Origin: Pythium myriotylum
Lineage: Eukaryota; Oomycota; Peronosporomycetes; Pythiales; Pythiaceae
Assembly (NCBI GenBank): GCA_023091665.1
Contig: JALJCQ010000008.1
Coordinates: 1,178,001 to 1,242,000, forward strand
Length of the DNA stretch: 64,000 nucleotides
Direction of reading: 5' to 3'
Shown here: positions 52,476-63,497 of the stretch, in pieces
How positions within the stretch are numbered: the stretch's first letter is position 1
Layout of the letters: every line of letters starts with the position of its first letter
The notes under the pieces: generated by a model
Databases searched by the model: none
Told to the model about the DNA's origin: nothing
The model's input: only the letters and a program-made list of their open reading frames with translations
Position numbers and translations under genes: made by a program

Positions 52476-54881
52476 ATGGCGTCGACGGAGAGCCCCAGCA
52501 GCGCAGCAGATGGAGGAGACAGCGCGAGCGACGTCGCGCCTCCGACTGCCGAGCGCCGCGACGTCGCCGCGACCAGCGCCGACCCAAGCAACCTGATTAC
52601 TGGAGCTGCGACGGCCAGCTGGGACGACTCGGGCTTCTCCACCTGGCGGGATGCCCTCACGAGAACTGTCACGCTCGAGTCTCGAGCACTGCTGGACGGA
52701 GTGATCGATCTGCAGCGCGAGTTTGACGACGCCTCGCAGTATATTCGAGGAGACTATGCGTGGCGAAAGCAAGTCTCCGCCCTCCACGATCGTACCAATG
52801 ACGCGGTGACGGCGAGAATGGAGGCTTTGGCGAGTCAGCTCCAGCAAAGCACACAGTCACTAGGCCAGAGCCTCGAGGAGACACTCAGAGCCAAGGATGC
52901 GCTCGCCAAGGAAGAGATACAGCGTCAAGTCACCATGTACGAGGATAAACTCCGGCGCACACGCACGTCGCTAAAGAAAGAGGTTGACCGCTTCACGCTT
53001 CTCGAAAAGTGTCTCCGCAAGGAGGAATCCCATCAAGCAAAAGCGACTTACGAGCGGCTGGTGGAGCAACTTCGGCTGGAGCATGCGGCTAAAGAGGCGA
53101 CTCTCCAAGCGATGCTACGCGAGCTCAAGCTCTCCTACGTCACGATTGAGAACGCCAATGGCCAGCTGATAGAAACAGTGAAAAGCAGAGGCGAAGAAAT
53201 CGAACGTCTCAAGAAGATGCTCCCCAAAGCGAGCGCTGCAACGCAACGTGGGACCAACTCCATGAGACTAGTCAGTGCTGCACCGCCAGCTGCCATCGTT
53301 GGTGTGGCGACCGATGCGTACGTGCACACGCTGAAACAGTCCGTATCCTCGGCGAACACCACCATCGATTCACTGAGAATTCAAATTGATGAGGCGAAAG
53401 CTGAGAGGGAAGCAATTCTTAAGAGGCAACACCAAACCGAAGAAATGGCAGGAAAGATCAATGAAGAACTCGCGAAAGCGAAGGTCTTGCTCAGTGAGTC
53501 TCACAGCGCACTCATCGCAAATCGCAAAGAAACGGAAGCCTTGCTCCAAGAGAAGACGCATTGGAAAGAATTGTACTCAGACCTTCACTTCCAGAGCAGC
53601 AGTCACGAGCACGAGCTAGACGATTGTAAGCGCTTAGCAGCTGCTACGCAGAGACGTCTCGAATCTGTCGAAAGGAATTGTCTGGAAGGCGCCGGTACGA
53701 TCCTAGGCGGTGCTGTCGATAGTTTTATCGGTCGATGGACGCAGTGGCGGCAGGAAACCGGTGGACAATTAACGCCCGAAGGGCTTTCCGTTGTTGACTC
53801 TTTTGTTGAGCAAATCAAGGAAGCATCTGCTGGCGACAAATGCAGTGTCGAAGTGGAGACGAAATTACACTTCGAGTTTGAAAAGAGATATAGCGAAATG
53901 CTGAACATCCGGATCAACCACGAGCGAAAGCGAGTGGTCGCACGAATTGAAATGCTGTGGAACAAAAGAGCATGTAGCACCAAACAAAGCCGCAAACGAA
54001 CTACTCAGGTCCCAGAAGGGAGACGTTCAGCTACGAAGCAGACCATTGGTGTTTCTGCCGATCACCCTCCGCGAGGATTGCCGCTAAGACAGGTTCTTGA
54101 GCTCGTATCCGAGGCTTTCCAAGATCTTGGTTTCAGCGAATGGAATACTTTGGATGTCGAAGCCTTGCATAGTCAGCTCGCAACCCAACGGGAGCTACTT
54201 AGCGTGCAAGAACAAGCAAACAAGACATTACAGGAGCACATCGAAGCTCAAGCTCTGAACTCTGTAAAAACGGATCTGCTCTTGCGCGAGAAGGAGCTTC
54301 TGTTAGCCGAGCTCACCGATCGGTGCCGTTCACTGCGATCACAAGTGGAATCACTTCAAGAGCAAGCTCGCGACCCAGCACCGTCGTTGGATCTCTCAGC
54401 TTGGGATACTCGCGATCCGTTCACCGTCTACGGCCAATCTCAGCGGATCGAAGAAAAGAGGAAGGTAGCTCGAGCACGTCCTGTGTCAGCATCAGCGACA
54501 TTGACCCACAATGAACGAAGTCCAATGACAACGCCAACACCTAAACGGCTCGATGACATTTGTGCGACAAAACGAGCGCATGGTCAACAACCGCCACTTA
54601 AATCATTCTTGGTTAGCCACCTATCACTAGTAGATACTCCCAATCCGTCATCTCTCAGCAAGACGCCCCAGCAGCTCGAAGATCACGTCAGAAGTGTGCT
54701 AAAGGCTGAGCTATTAAGCTTAACTCCGACAGAAAACCAACTCGATGATGGAAGTCACGTTGGGACTGATGGCGTGAGTTTTCGCATCATTCAGTTTCGT
54801 GAAGACGAGATGGAAACTAACTTAAATGCTCATGTCAATCAGATTGTACAGATGATGCAGCGCAGACGTAGTAGAAAGTGA
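52476..54881 (+). CDS. long coiled-coil protein, unknown function
   Basis: 801 residues from the ATG at 52476, which sits in an ideal GCCGCCATGG context; the frame is open 51 codons further up. Ala/Ser-rich first 50 residues, then long heptad-rich helices at about 110-390, a central globular stretch (GGAVDSFIGRWTQWRQETG, about 405-450), a basic linker (about 500), a second coiled coil (about 545-630), and a disordered tail ending in a short helix NLNAHVNQIVQMMQRRR. The layout resembles basal-body, centrosomal or flagellar scaffold proteins, but no family is recognised. It ends 3 bp before the stop of the convergent SulP gene. Confidence 0.7.
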   Translation: MASTESPSSAADGGDSASDVAPPTAERRDVAATSADPSNLITGAATASWDDSGFSTWRDALTRTVTLESRALLDGVIDLQREFDDASQYIRGDYAWRKQVSALHDRTNDAVTARMEALASQLQQSTQSLGQSLEETLRAKDALAKEEIQRQVTMYEDKLRRTRTSLKKEVDRFTLLEKCLRKEESHQAKATYERLVEQLRLEHAAKEATLQAMLRELKLSYVTIENANGQLIETVKSRGEEIERLKKMLPKASAATQRGTNSMRLVSAAPPAAIVGVATDAYVHTLKQSVSSANTTIDSLRIQIDEAKAEREAILKRQHQTEEMAGKINEELAKAKVLLSESHSALIANRKETEALLQEKTHWKELYSDLHFQSSSHEHELDDCKRLAAATQRRLESVERNCLEGAGTILGGAVDSFIGRWTQWRQETGGQLTPEGLSVVDSFVEQIKEASAGDKCSVEVETKLHFEFEKRYSEMLNIRINHERKRVVARIEMLWNKRACSTKQSRKRTTQVPEGRRSATKQTIGVSADHPPRGLPLRQVLELVSEAFQDLGFSEWNTLDVEALHSQLATQRELLSVQEQANKTLQEHIEAQALNSVKTDLLLREKELLLAELTDRCRSLRSQVESLQEQARDPAPSLDLSAWDTRDPFTVYGQSQRIEEKRKVARARPVSASATLTHNERSPMTTPTPKRLDDICATKRAHGQQPPLKSFLVSHLSLVDTPNPSSLSKTPQQLEDHVRSVLKAELLSLTPTENQLDDGSHVGTDGVSFRIIQFREDEMETNLNAHVNQIVQMMQRRRSRK

Positions 54882-54884
54882 CTT

Positions 54885-57756
54885 TTAGACTACGATCGAG
54901 TGAAGTTTCTCCGCCAACGTCATGTACGACGCGCGCAACACGATTTCCTGCAGCATATACGCACCAGTGGGGTGTGACGAGGCGAGAAGTTCCATCCCTT
55001 CGCGTGTGATCATTGCTGTGACGGTGCCTTCAACGGAACATACCGCATCAAAACTGCGCGCCTGGCCGAGCATATAGTCCATGTCTCCAAAAATGCAACC
55101 AGCTCGAACACGCCCGACAAGTTCGTGACCTTCCTCTTCAGAGAATGGTTCGTTGGATGCATGGGTTCGCTCGGTGCCGGATCCTTGAGGCGTCTTCCCT
55201 CGCTCACGCGAGGCGGGCCGGCGGAAGTGGCGTGGGGTCAGACTATCGCTAATAGATGAGCTAGTAATTTTGCTGCCATCTGTGTCGCTATTTGTGACTG
55301 TGTACAAAGTCACTTGGCCACGCAAGACGACATACCACACATCAGCTGGGTCATCCGTGGAGAAAAGTCGGTCGTTGAGCTTCCAGCGCTGGATGGTAAA
55401 TCGTGATGCAACATCCTCTTCAATCGTTCTGTCCAGATCTGGAATTTTGTGTCTCTTAGAGGGAGATATGTATGCGCTGAGAACTTGAGCAACACCGAGT
55501 TCAGGTTCTGATCCACCGTGGGAAGGAAGGAACGCCTCAATCGAATTTCCAGACTCAGATGATTTCTTCTCAGCTACAGACATCATGAGTTGCTGCTCGC
55601 ACCAATCTAGAGCCAAGTCAAGGTCTTCGGTCACGTGGCATTTACCCTCCTTCACATCGTCATCGATAACATCGTTCGCTCGTAGCAGGAAATCCACATT
55701 TCGTTCCATTCCACAGTACACGACACGAATGTTGTGCTCTCGAAACAGCATCTTTAAAGCCAAAAAGCAAGAACGGGCGGCAGTCGCGTCCATTCCGGTC
55801 ACTTGTGAAAAATCGAAGATGACATAACGCGTGCGACCACGATGACGATCCGTGCAGGCGACTCCCTTCAAGTTAACGAGTGTCTTCTCGAATAGATGCT
55901 TTCCGTTCGCATCCAACAGGGGGATTCTTTCACCCTCTTCAATTGAGTCTGCAGCTTGCTTGAGAGGTCGTTGCCCTTGATCAGGGCAATGAACATAAAC
56001 AGCTTTTTTCACTCGCTTTTGAATTCGAGTCGCTGAGCCGAAGAAAATATGGCCTTGTAGTTCTACCGTTACGATTGGTTGACCCTTCATGAGTCCCTCA
56101 CCCTTGCTGGTTGCATACAGAAGTCGATGCTGCTCAGCATTACGAATGACGTTGCTGGTCTTGTGAACTATGCGAATAGACTGCCCACGCGAGTATTCGA
56201 CGAGAAAGCAAAATGCTGCCAGCCCAACCCCTGCAGCGAGTCCCATTTGCACACCGAATGCGTTGAGGAAAAGAAAAGTCGCGATAACGGTGGCGAACTC
56301 TGGGGTAAGCAACTTGGAGTGCACATCTATCAGCCACGTCTTCAGGAGCTCGACGCCGATGAAGATCATGACAGAGCCAAAGAGAAACTTGGGGACAACA
56401 GTAGTCAGAGAGAACGGTGTCAGAGCGATGGCAAGCTCACAGACGGCCAACGAAAGTCCGACTATACGTGAGAAGCCCGGGAATTTTTCTTCCACAGCCG
56501 CTGGATGGAAGCGGAAGCTGAACACGGTTTGGCTGAAAATATACGAGCCGGTGTACCCTCCAATTAGTCCACTCAGTAGATTGGACGCACCCACTGTTTG
56601 AAGCTGCTCGTTGTAATCCATGCTCGATCCTGTACCCATGCAAATGGACGCGATATCGAGAGATGACGCAAACGAAATGACGAGGAACATGCTAAGTAAA
56701 GTCGGTAGCTGCTGCGGGAACATGACCTCCCAATGAATGTGGGAGAAATCAAAAAGATCGTACACTTCGATAAGAGAGAATGCGGGGGTCTCCGGAGAGA
56801 AAAAACCGTACGCGCGTGCTTGTTCCATACTGGTTCCGGAGAGGAAGAGCACGAGAAAGAATAAGAGTGGCATAGCAATAAGGCAGCACGGGAACACTGC
56901 AAAATGCTGGTATCGAGCTGAAATGAACGAGAGTAGCACGCCGCAAATAAGTCCCGGTGCGAGTAGAGCAAGGAGCCGTGCGTCTGCGAGCTGCGCCCAC
57001 GACGCGATGCCCGTCAGGTTGGCCCCAGTCATGAGAGTAATGCCCCCCTTGATCATGAAGAAACCGATGTACGCGAGGTAACCTCCTAATACCTCATAAC
57101 ATCACATGAGTTTTGCGACACAATAATGGGTTGGTGTGCATGACTTTACCAATCACTGGGGTGGGCAGGAACTGAACGAGCGAAGCAAGCTTCATCTTGC
57201 CGAGGCCGATGAGCCCGAGGCCGACGAGCGTCGCGCTGATTGATAGATGGACAACGACTGTTGCCACACGCTCCTTCATGGGCACACCCGCGTCTGCGAG
57301 TTGCGTCATGATGGAGACAGCCATGGTGGAGAGGAAAATGAGCCCTGCGTCTTGGGTTTGGGCGATGGCGTATGGCATGGGGGAGAGCCAAGTGATGGTG
57401 AGCTGGTGGGCGACGCTCGAGACGAAGATGAGCTTGGTGAGCATCGGCATGACGGGCTCAAACTCTGGATGGCCGTAGATCATGGTCGCGAAGCCGATCA
57501 TCACGGGCGTGAGCACGACGGCGATGATCATGCCGGTGACCACGGCCTGCGCCGCGCCCTGGAGCAGGAGCGCGCGCGAGGCCTTGGCAGGCGGTCGCGC
57601 GGCCATGTTCGCGAGCGACGAGGTCTTGAGCAGCACGCGCTCGTCCACGCGCACGCGGCCCGTGGCGTCGTCGATGGTCACGCGCCGGGGGCTGAAGGAC
57701 GGGCGCATGGCGGCCGGAGGAGGGATTGCCAGTGATGCATGTTGAAGCGCCGCCAT
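54885..57756 (-). CDS. SulP/SLC26 anion transporter with STAS and cyclic-nucleotide-binding domains
   Basis: Two exons, 57756-57150 and 57085-54885, with a 64-bp intron; splicing gives PTPVIGGYLAYIGFFMIKGG and a 935-residue protein. Membrane part at about 60-500 with many hydrophobic segments (AVVTGMIIAVVLTPVMIGF, LLSGLIGGYTGSY, VIATFLFLNAFGVQMGLAAGVGLA). A STAS domain follows (VIFDFSQVTGMDATAA, about 600-615). A C-terminal cNMP-binding-like domain (about 720-930) has YVVLRGQVTLYT and RAGCIFGDMDYM. It probably moves sulfate or another anion. The STAS plus cNMP arrangement is known in some fungal and protist vacuolar members. The cNMP unit may be structural, as key phosphate-binding residues are not clear. 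Confidence 0.85.
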
Positions 57757-57972
57757 ACAAAAAGCAGGTCACATGGAATCTGGGAAAAGATCATTCGGTC
57801 GCGCACGGTGGAGTAGAGCTCTCTATTCGAGGCGCCGTGGATGACACGTCATGCGGAGCTGGCATGGATTCATTTGCTCACAATACTGGCCCCTCGCCTG
57901 AGGGACCAAGGTGTCAAACGGACGCCAAGACACTTCCATTGCGCCCTTCGCCGAGCGAGACCTCTCAGCACC
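57757..57972. promoter_or_regulatory. bidirectional promoter region
   Basis: 216 bp separate the start codons of the divergent transporter and phosphomannomutase genes. No TATA box is evident. Inference from gene arrangement only. Confidence 0.4.
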
Positions 57973-59044
57973 ATGGCCCCCAAGAACCCCCGCATCATCG
58001 CGCTCTTCGACGTCGACGGCACGCTCACGCCCGCCCGCAAGGTGCGACGCGCACCTTCCTGCTCTCGCCACGGAAGGCGACGGCTCACTTGATCTCGTCT
58101 GCGCAGACTGTCTCGGCGGAGATGCTCGCGCGCCTCAAGAAGCTGCGAAGCGCTATCACCATCGGCGTCGTTGGCGGCTCCGATCTCGTCAAGCAGAAGG
58201 AACAGCTCGGCGAGAACGGTACGGTGGTCACCCATGGAGATCGTGGTCCTGATGACGCTTAACTGGTTATGGCGAACGCAGTGGTGAACGAGTTCGACTA
58301 CAGCTTCTCGGAGAACGGTCTCGTCGCCTACCACAACGGCTCCAAGATCGGCGAGACGGTGTGCAGAACGCGAAGGGTCTTTCGTCGCTTTGGACACTCA
58401 CAATCGTGTTTCTTGGGCTTAGAGCTTGCGCGACCAGTTCTCGAACGCGCAGATTAACCGCTTTGTGAACTACGTGCTCCACTACATCGCGGATCTCGAC
58501 ATCCCGGTCAAGCGGTTCGTGTCTGACATTACTACTCTACCCCCGTCGCAGAATTTGACGTGTAGCGTGACTTCGTAGAGGCACCTTCGTGGAGTTCCGC
58601 ATGGGCATGATCAACGTGTCGCCGATCGGACGCAACTGCTCGCAGGAGGAGCGCGATGAGTTCGAGAAGTACGACCACATCCACAACATCCGCAAGACGT
58701 TTGTCGAGAAGTTGAAGCAGGAGTTTGCCGACTACAACCTCACGTTCTCGATCGGCGGCCAGATCTCGTTCGACGTCTTCCCCGCCGGCTGGGACAAGAC
58801 GTTCTGCCTGCGCTACATTGACCCGAAGGACTACGACGAGGTGCACTTCTTCGGAGACAAGACAAACCCGGTACGCTATGCATGCCCACGAGCGTGGTCA
58901 CTTGTCACTTGACTGACGCTTCTCTCTCTCTCTCTCGATCAGGGTGGCAACGACTACGAGATCTTCACGCACGAGCGCACGATTGGGCACGCCGTCACGT
59001 GCCCGGAGGACACCATCAAGATCCTCGATGAGCTCTTCCCGTGA
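57973..59044 (+). CDS. PMM: phosphomannomutase
   Basis: Six exons (57973-58041, 58107-58218, 58282-58358, 58423-58514, 58579-58870, 58943-59044) with five GT-AG introns of 63-72 bp give 247 residues, the usual length. The HAD nucleophile motif is [11 protein letters not shown] (about 13-23). Further PMM blocks: [58 protein letters not shown] and the late metal site [16 protein letters not shown] across the last intron. It converts mannose-6-phosphate to mannose-1-phosphate in the cytosol, feeding GDP-mannose for glycosylation and GPI anchors. The last intron ends in a (TC)n tract. All splice sites keep one continuous enzyme. Confidence 0.95.
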
Positions 59045-59211
59045 GCGTGGATGGGTACATTCGACTCAGAGACACACACTCACGATTTCTGATTCCTTCG
59101 TCCGCAAAGCGAGTTGCAGGAACGACGATATCGTACTTAACCAAAACAATACGCTACATGCATCATCACTGCTTGAGGGCTCCACATCCGAATTGCCGTT
59201 GCCACCTGCCA

Positions 59212-61399
59212 ATGACCTCTCTATCGCAGCTCTGCACGGCGTCGCTGGAGGGCACCGACTGGATCCAGCGGCTCGCAGACGACGCTTCGATCGCGCATGC
59301 GCTGGACGCGTTCTTCTCTCGAGCGTGCGCGGTGCAGAGCCGACGCATCGACCTGCAGTCGCTGACGACGGAGGAACAGCAAGGCTTGCACGACGATGCG
59401 CGCACGGCGTTCGCGCTCTACGTGCGAGCCCAGCGCGCGCTTGAAGGAGGACCTTTGAAGGGAAAGGAGCTGAACGCTATGCGTGCCACGGTGCTCCACG
59501 TGACGCGATTTCTGCCGTTCTGCCAACTCTATGCGAGTCGAAGTCCGCAACAGGTCCACTCGATCCTGGAAGCCACCACCGCGAAAGTGGATGAGACCAA
59601 GACGGATATCGCGCGTTTAGCTCGAGTGTTTGTCGAGGTAGGCTTCTTTATGTCTGCTGTTGATGACTGTCTGTATTGGTGCTGATGGGATCCAACCGCA
59701 GCATCTCGACCAAGTTCACCAAACCTCCGCCCTGAACAAGCGTGGCCAGGTCGTGGATCTCATCCAGAGCATTTACGAGACAGTTCTATCAGTAAGAATG
59801 CACGCCCTGCTGATGGAGACGCCAATACTAATTAGTACGGCTTGCCACGATTAGATTCAAGGACTGTCATTGTGTCCAGCTGTGCTGGATCTATTGTTTG
59901 GTGAAAGCGAGAGCGACACGCTTGCCTCCGGGTCGCTAGCGCGTGCTCTAGCAGTTTGCTACGAAGTCGACGTAGCTTTGCTCCAGCGAAGCTTATCCAA
60001 GTTGGATGAAAAGGCACAAAAGAAGGTCGCTCTTCTGATCCCGGAGGTCCGACGTGTGATGCTTCATATTCTGGATGCTGTGTTCCAAGTTGCTATGACA
60101 CGTGAAAAATCCCAAGGTGGAACAGGCGAAGGTGTTTTGACGATTATCCATGAGCTCAGTAACAGCACCGATGCTGAGACCGCCGACCACGGGTCCTATA
60201 TCAGTGATCTGTGGCATCTGTGCAGCTACGAGGTACGAACCGTGCCGTTTTCAAGATTCGATGGCATTTGACTAACAACGACCTCCCAGGCTAAGTTACT
60301 CGAGTTCTTCGATGACATCAAGTTGGATCGAGACAGTGTCTCTTACCTGGAAGTCATTCTTGATGGCTTGCCGAGGCGCAAAATCATTCTCGACAGCGCA
60401 GCACTGCATGTGCCGGATAAAGGTGCGTCGGAAGATGCTAGTCCCTCGCAGTTCAACGACCCCTCGACAACGGCGGATATCTCGTCTCTTGTGTCGCAAG
60501 TGCAGGATTTGTTTCCTAACCTCGAAGACGGATACATCGCGCTTTGCCTGCTGTGCTCCCAGAACCAACTGGAAACCGTCATTAACTACCTTCTGGAGGA
60601 CAATCCCCCACCTGCAGTGGGCTCAATCAGGACCAGTCTGAAACGCACAGACAGTGATTATCCTGCGCTGGAAAGAAAAGTTCTAGGTAAAGAGGAACCT
60701 GTGCCTGCCAGTTCAACTGTAAGGTCAGAGAAAATCGATCCGGGTCGGATATGGGTCGGCAAGCGAACCCAAGAAAAGAACTACGATCCAAGAGTTGCGA
60801 GGAAAGACCCGAGTATTGTTGAGAAAGTCAAAGAAATTGTTGACGAATACGCGGAACAAGACATGTTCCGTGAAGCAGCGAAGCAGCATGCTCAGGGTAA
60901 CAATGCGACCAGTGACGGTGGTGGACGATTCATCTTGGATGAGTACGACGACGACTATAACGATGAGTTTGAAGATTACGAACCGTTCGGTGTCCACGAT
61001 GGCGGACAGGCCGAGGATTTCGACGCTATTCGGCTACAGAACCGTCGACTTCGTGAACTGGAGGCAGAAGATGCGTTCTGGGACGGCATGCGCAACCAAA
61101 ATCGACGTGCTTTGGACACTGCTCAGGACGACGAGAACGATGAAGGCGGTGACGAAGATGAATCCAAGGAGGAGATTAGTCCATGGGCACGCGGTTCCGC
61201 GCGGGGAGAATCGGCTTCTCCCGGTGGAATCACTAGTGGGAACAGATCTAGTGGACCACCTCGGCGCCCGAAGAATCAGGAATCGACAGGCCCCCTAACA
61301 GAGCAGCAAGTTCAGCGGCAACGTCGCCGTGACAACATGAACAAAGCGAAGGTCGGCAATCACAACCGCAAAGACCGGGCCCTTAAGAAACGGGGATAG
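59212..61399 (+). CDS. ASCC2: ASCC2-like CUE-domain protein
   Basis: Four exons (59212-59637, 59702-59791, 59855-60232, 60290-61399) give 667 residues. The N-terminal half is helical, as in the ASCC2 repair/ribosome-quality-control scaffold. The CUE domain (about 360-400) has VQDLFPNLEDGYIALCLL and ETVINYLLED, the ubiquitin-binding FP...LL pattern. Downstream blocks (WVGKRTQEKNYDPRVARKD, YDDDYNDEFEDYEPFG, a basic tail NKAKVGNHNRKDRALKKRG) are family-typical. ASCC2 binds K63 ubiquitin and works with the ASCC3 helicase. It is convergent with the next gene; the stops are only 23 bp apart. Confidence 0.85.
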
Positions 61400-61422
61400 A
61401 CATAGACTGATATACCCTTAAT

Positions 61423-62850
61423 CTAATATGTGATGCGACGCAAACGTTGAGCGAGCTTCATACTCTCTCGGATTCGTCGGCGTGTAGCCTTCTCAGTGCC
61501 ATTTGCTGGTTTTATTTCAGGGCTCAAGTAGATGCTTGGCATCGCCAGTCGTACATGCAGTGGCGAAATGTCTGGAACTGGCGACACCGACGCTTGTGGG
61601 GACTCATCGCCTTCGCCCTTCTTTCGCTGTGAAGGCCGAGAAGAGACGCTTGTGGTGTCTTTCCGACCCACTGGGGCCTTTTGGACTGTTCTGAGAGGGG
61701 ATTTGGTAGGACTCGATTGAACCCCCATCCTTGCGATTCGGTCGACATAATTTTCGCTCGCCACATCTTGAGATGTCGCCATTGGGATGCCCCCCTCGCT
61801 GCGACTTGATACTGCTTCCGACACCTGTGCCACAGGAGACCGCGGAGGACGGGCTACGATACCGGACTGCAACGTACGCACCGCCTCATTTGCCACTGCT
61901 TGGAGATCGGGTAAGCGTCGAAGAGAGCCTCCCATGGATTCTGCGGAACCAAGCATATGAATGGCGCTCGATTTTGTTGGAGAACCAAGACCACTTGGGA
62001 CGGAGAGTGTCTTCTTCTTGAGTAGTGGTGGCTTCGGTTTCGCGAGAGATGCTGAGGAAACCCCTGATTGGGGAGAGGTCGACTCCGATCCAGCAGAACA
62101 GTCTTGGTCTTGATTTGTTAGCTGCTCTGCAACAGTCGTGGAGCTAGGTGCGGGTATAATCTGCTCCACGCGGGACTCTGCAAACGGGCGGATCTTGTCG
62201 ATGTCAGCGAAGACCGTGAGCCACATTGCCTTCTCTTGGTCATAGACAGTCATTGTCACGCGGTCGTACAGCTTGTTAAGAAACGACGTGTAGATGTCCG
62301 AGCCAATGCCGATTGTCCAGATGTCTGCGACTTCGAACAGTGAACGGAAGAAGACGGTGCGAGTCATAACTTCAGCGTCGCCCATATCACGTTCCCAGTC
62401 ACGCTCGACAATCTTCCGTGCCTCTGCCATTGAGAACTCACTTGGAGTGACAAGAGCCTTGAAAAACTTCATGAACACGTCAACGTAATCTCGCCTGTCG
62501 AGTGTTTGGTGTCCTTGGCGAACGTGTGGGAAAGTATCCCAGAACCGCCCGAGCGCTGCAACGACGTGCTTGTCGTCCTGCAAGCTTTGCCTCTTCAAGA
62601 GGTTCTCAGGGCTGTACAGGTCCTGATTGCCCTGTTTCCGATACGACGCACTGGCAAGTGTTGCGGCATCACCGGTTGAGCCTCCTGACTTCTCGAAGCA
62701 GAAGAGAAGGTGCTGGTTTTTGGTCTGGCACATGACGTTGGTCTTGACTTTAGATAGCTGGGGCACGAAGAATGGCACCCCCGACTCGACGAGGCGTTCT
62801 TGCGGACCGCGCTCACCACGCAGCGAGGACGCGTAGGCGTTGAACGCCAT
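61423..62850 (-). CDS. conserved-looking protein of unknown function
   Basis: A single-exon frame of 475 residues. The ordered part (about 1-230) has LSKVKTNVMCQTKNQHLLFCFEK-type blocks, DYVDVFMKFFKALV, IVERDWERDMG, VFFRSLFEVADIWT and YTSFLNKLYDRVT. The rest is Ser/Pro-rich and probably disordered, with a basic C-terminus. The W-R-D-M and SLFE-AD-WT pattern recalls axonemal or ciliary proteins of protists, but I cannot name a family. The start ATG is the first in frame. Confidence 0.7.
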   Translation of the reverse strand: MAFNAYASSLRGERGPQERLVESGVPFFVPQLSKVKTNVMCQTKNQHLLFCFEKSGGSTGDAATLASASYRKQGNQDLYSPENLLKRQSLQDDKHVVAALGRFWDTFPHVRQGHQTLDRRDYVDVFMKFFKALVTPSEFSMAEARKIVERDWERDMGDAEVMTRTVFFRSLFEVADIWTIGIGSDIYTSFLNKLYDRVTMTVYDQEKAMWLTVFADIDKIRPFAESRVEQIIPAPSSTTVAEQLTNQDQDCSAGSESTSPQSGVSSASLAKPKPPLLKKKTLSVPSGLGSPTKSSAIHMLGSAESMGGSLRRLPDLQAVANEAVRTLQSGIVARPPRSPVAQVSEAVSSRSEGGIPMATSQDVASENYVDRIARMGVQSSPTKSPLRTVQKAPVGRKDTTSVSSRPSQRKKGEGDESPQASVSPVPDISPLHVRLAMPSIYLSPEIKPANGTEKATRRRIRESMKLAQRLRRITY

Positions 62851-63497
62851 GACCTCGCTCGTCAGGTGTCGTGATCGGCGGTGGCTCCTGTTGAGAGTGC
62901 TCAGTGCTATTTTGGTCCATCACTTGCACTTCCACCAAGTTCAATGGCGTCGTCGCAGTAGTTGACGCTGAGAGCATTGCCCCGGGGCGTGCGTGGCGCC
63001 TGTGGAGGCAGCGCCATCGCGAGTGTTGACGTGCCCAGCACGCCGCGTGCTGTCGACGAAAGCCCAGTCGACGCAATCAGCGCAGTCCGCAGCCACGCGG
63101 CGCCAATCACGAGGCGTCGGGCGACCACATGGTCAGCCGCGCACCCGCAGAGCCGAGACGCCGAGGCCACACACAGCACGGAGAGCGACAAGAAGCTTCT
63201 CCATTCCCTTCCCCAATCAGATGCGGCGTCCCACCTTCACGGAGGAGGATGGACTCGCGTGTCAACCCAATCGTACTTTAGAGAACCGCCGCGACGAGCT
63301 CTTTACCAAAAGAAGGTATCTTTTCAATGCAGATGCCCTCTCACCCAACTAATATAACATACCTTGTTTTGCAATTGAATGTGTGGATGATTTCGGACTT
63401 AGCCGAGAGTTCCTTCCGTTCACTTCCGTCGACGGAGAGCTCGGCCCATTTGCGGATCGGCGCCGACGCCCCCAGAGCTCCCTCGCCGACTCGACAG
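62851..63497. promoter_or_regulatory. divergent intergenic region
   Basis: 647 bp between two divergent starts. A 94-codon minus-strand frame (63191-62907) with a hydrophobic N-terminus lacks an ATG start and is not called. A TCACTTCC element at about 63419-63426 resembles the oomycete initiator consensus and lies about 75 bp before the TPP2 ATG. Confidence 0.35.

Noticed and set aside
57247..57735. 162-codon plus-strand frame
   Set aside because: Opposite the first exon of the SulP transporter, His/Asp/Arg-rich shadow.
62907..63191. Possible small membrane protein gene on the minus strand
   Set aside because: No ATG start, no second line of evidence; left within the intergenic region.
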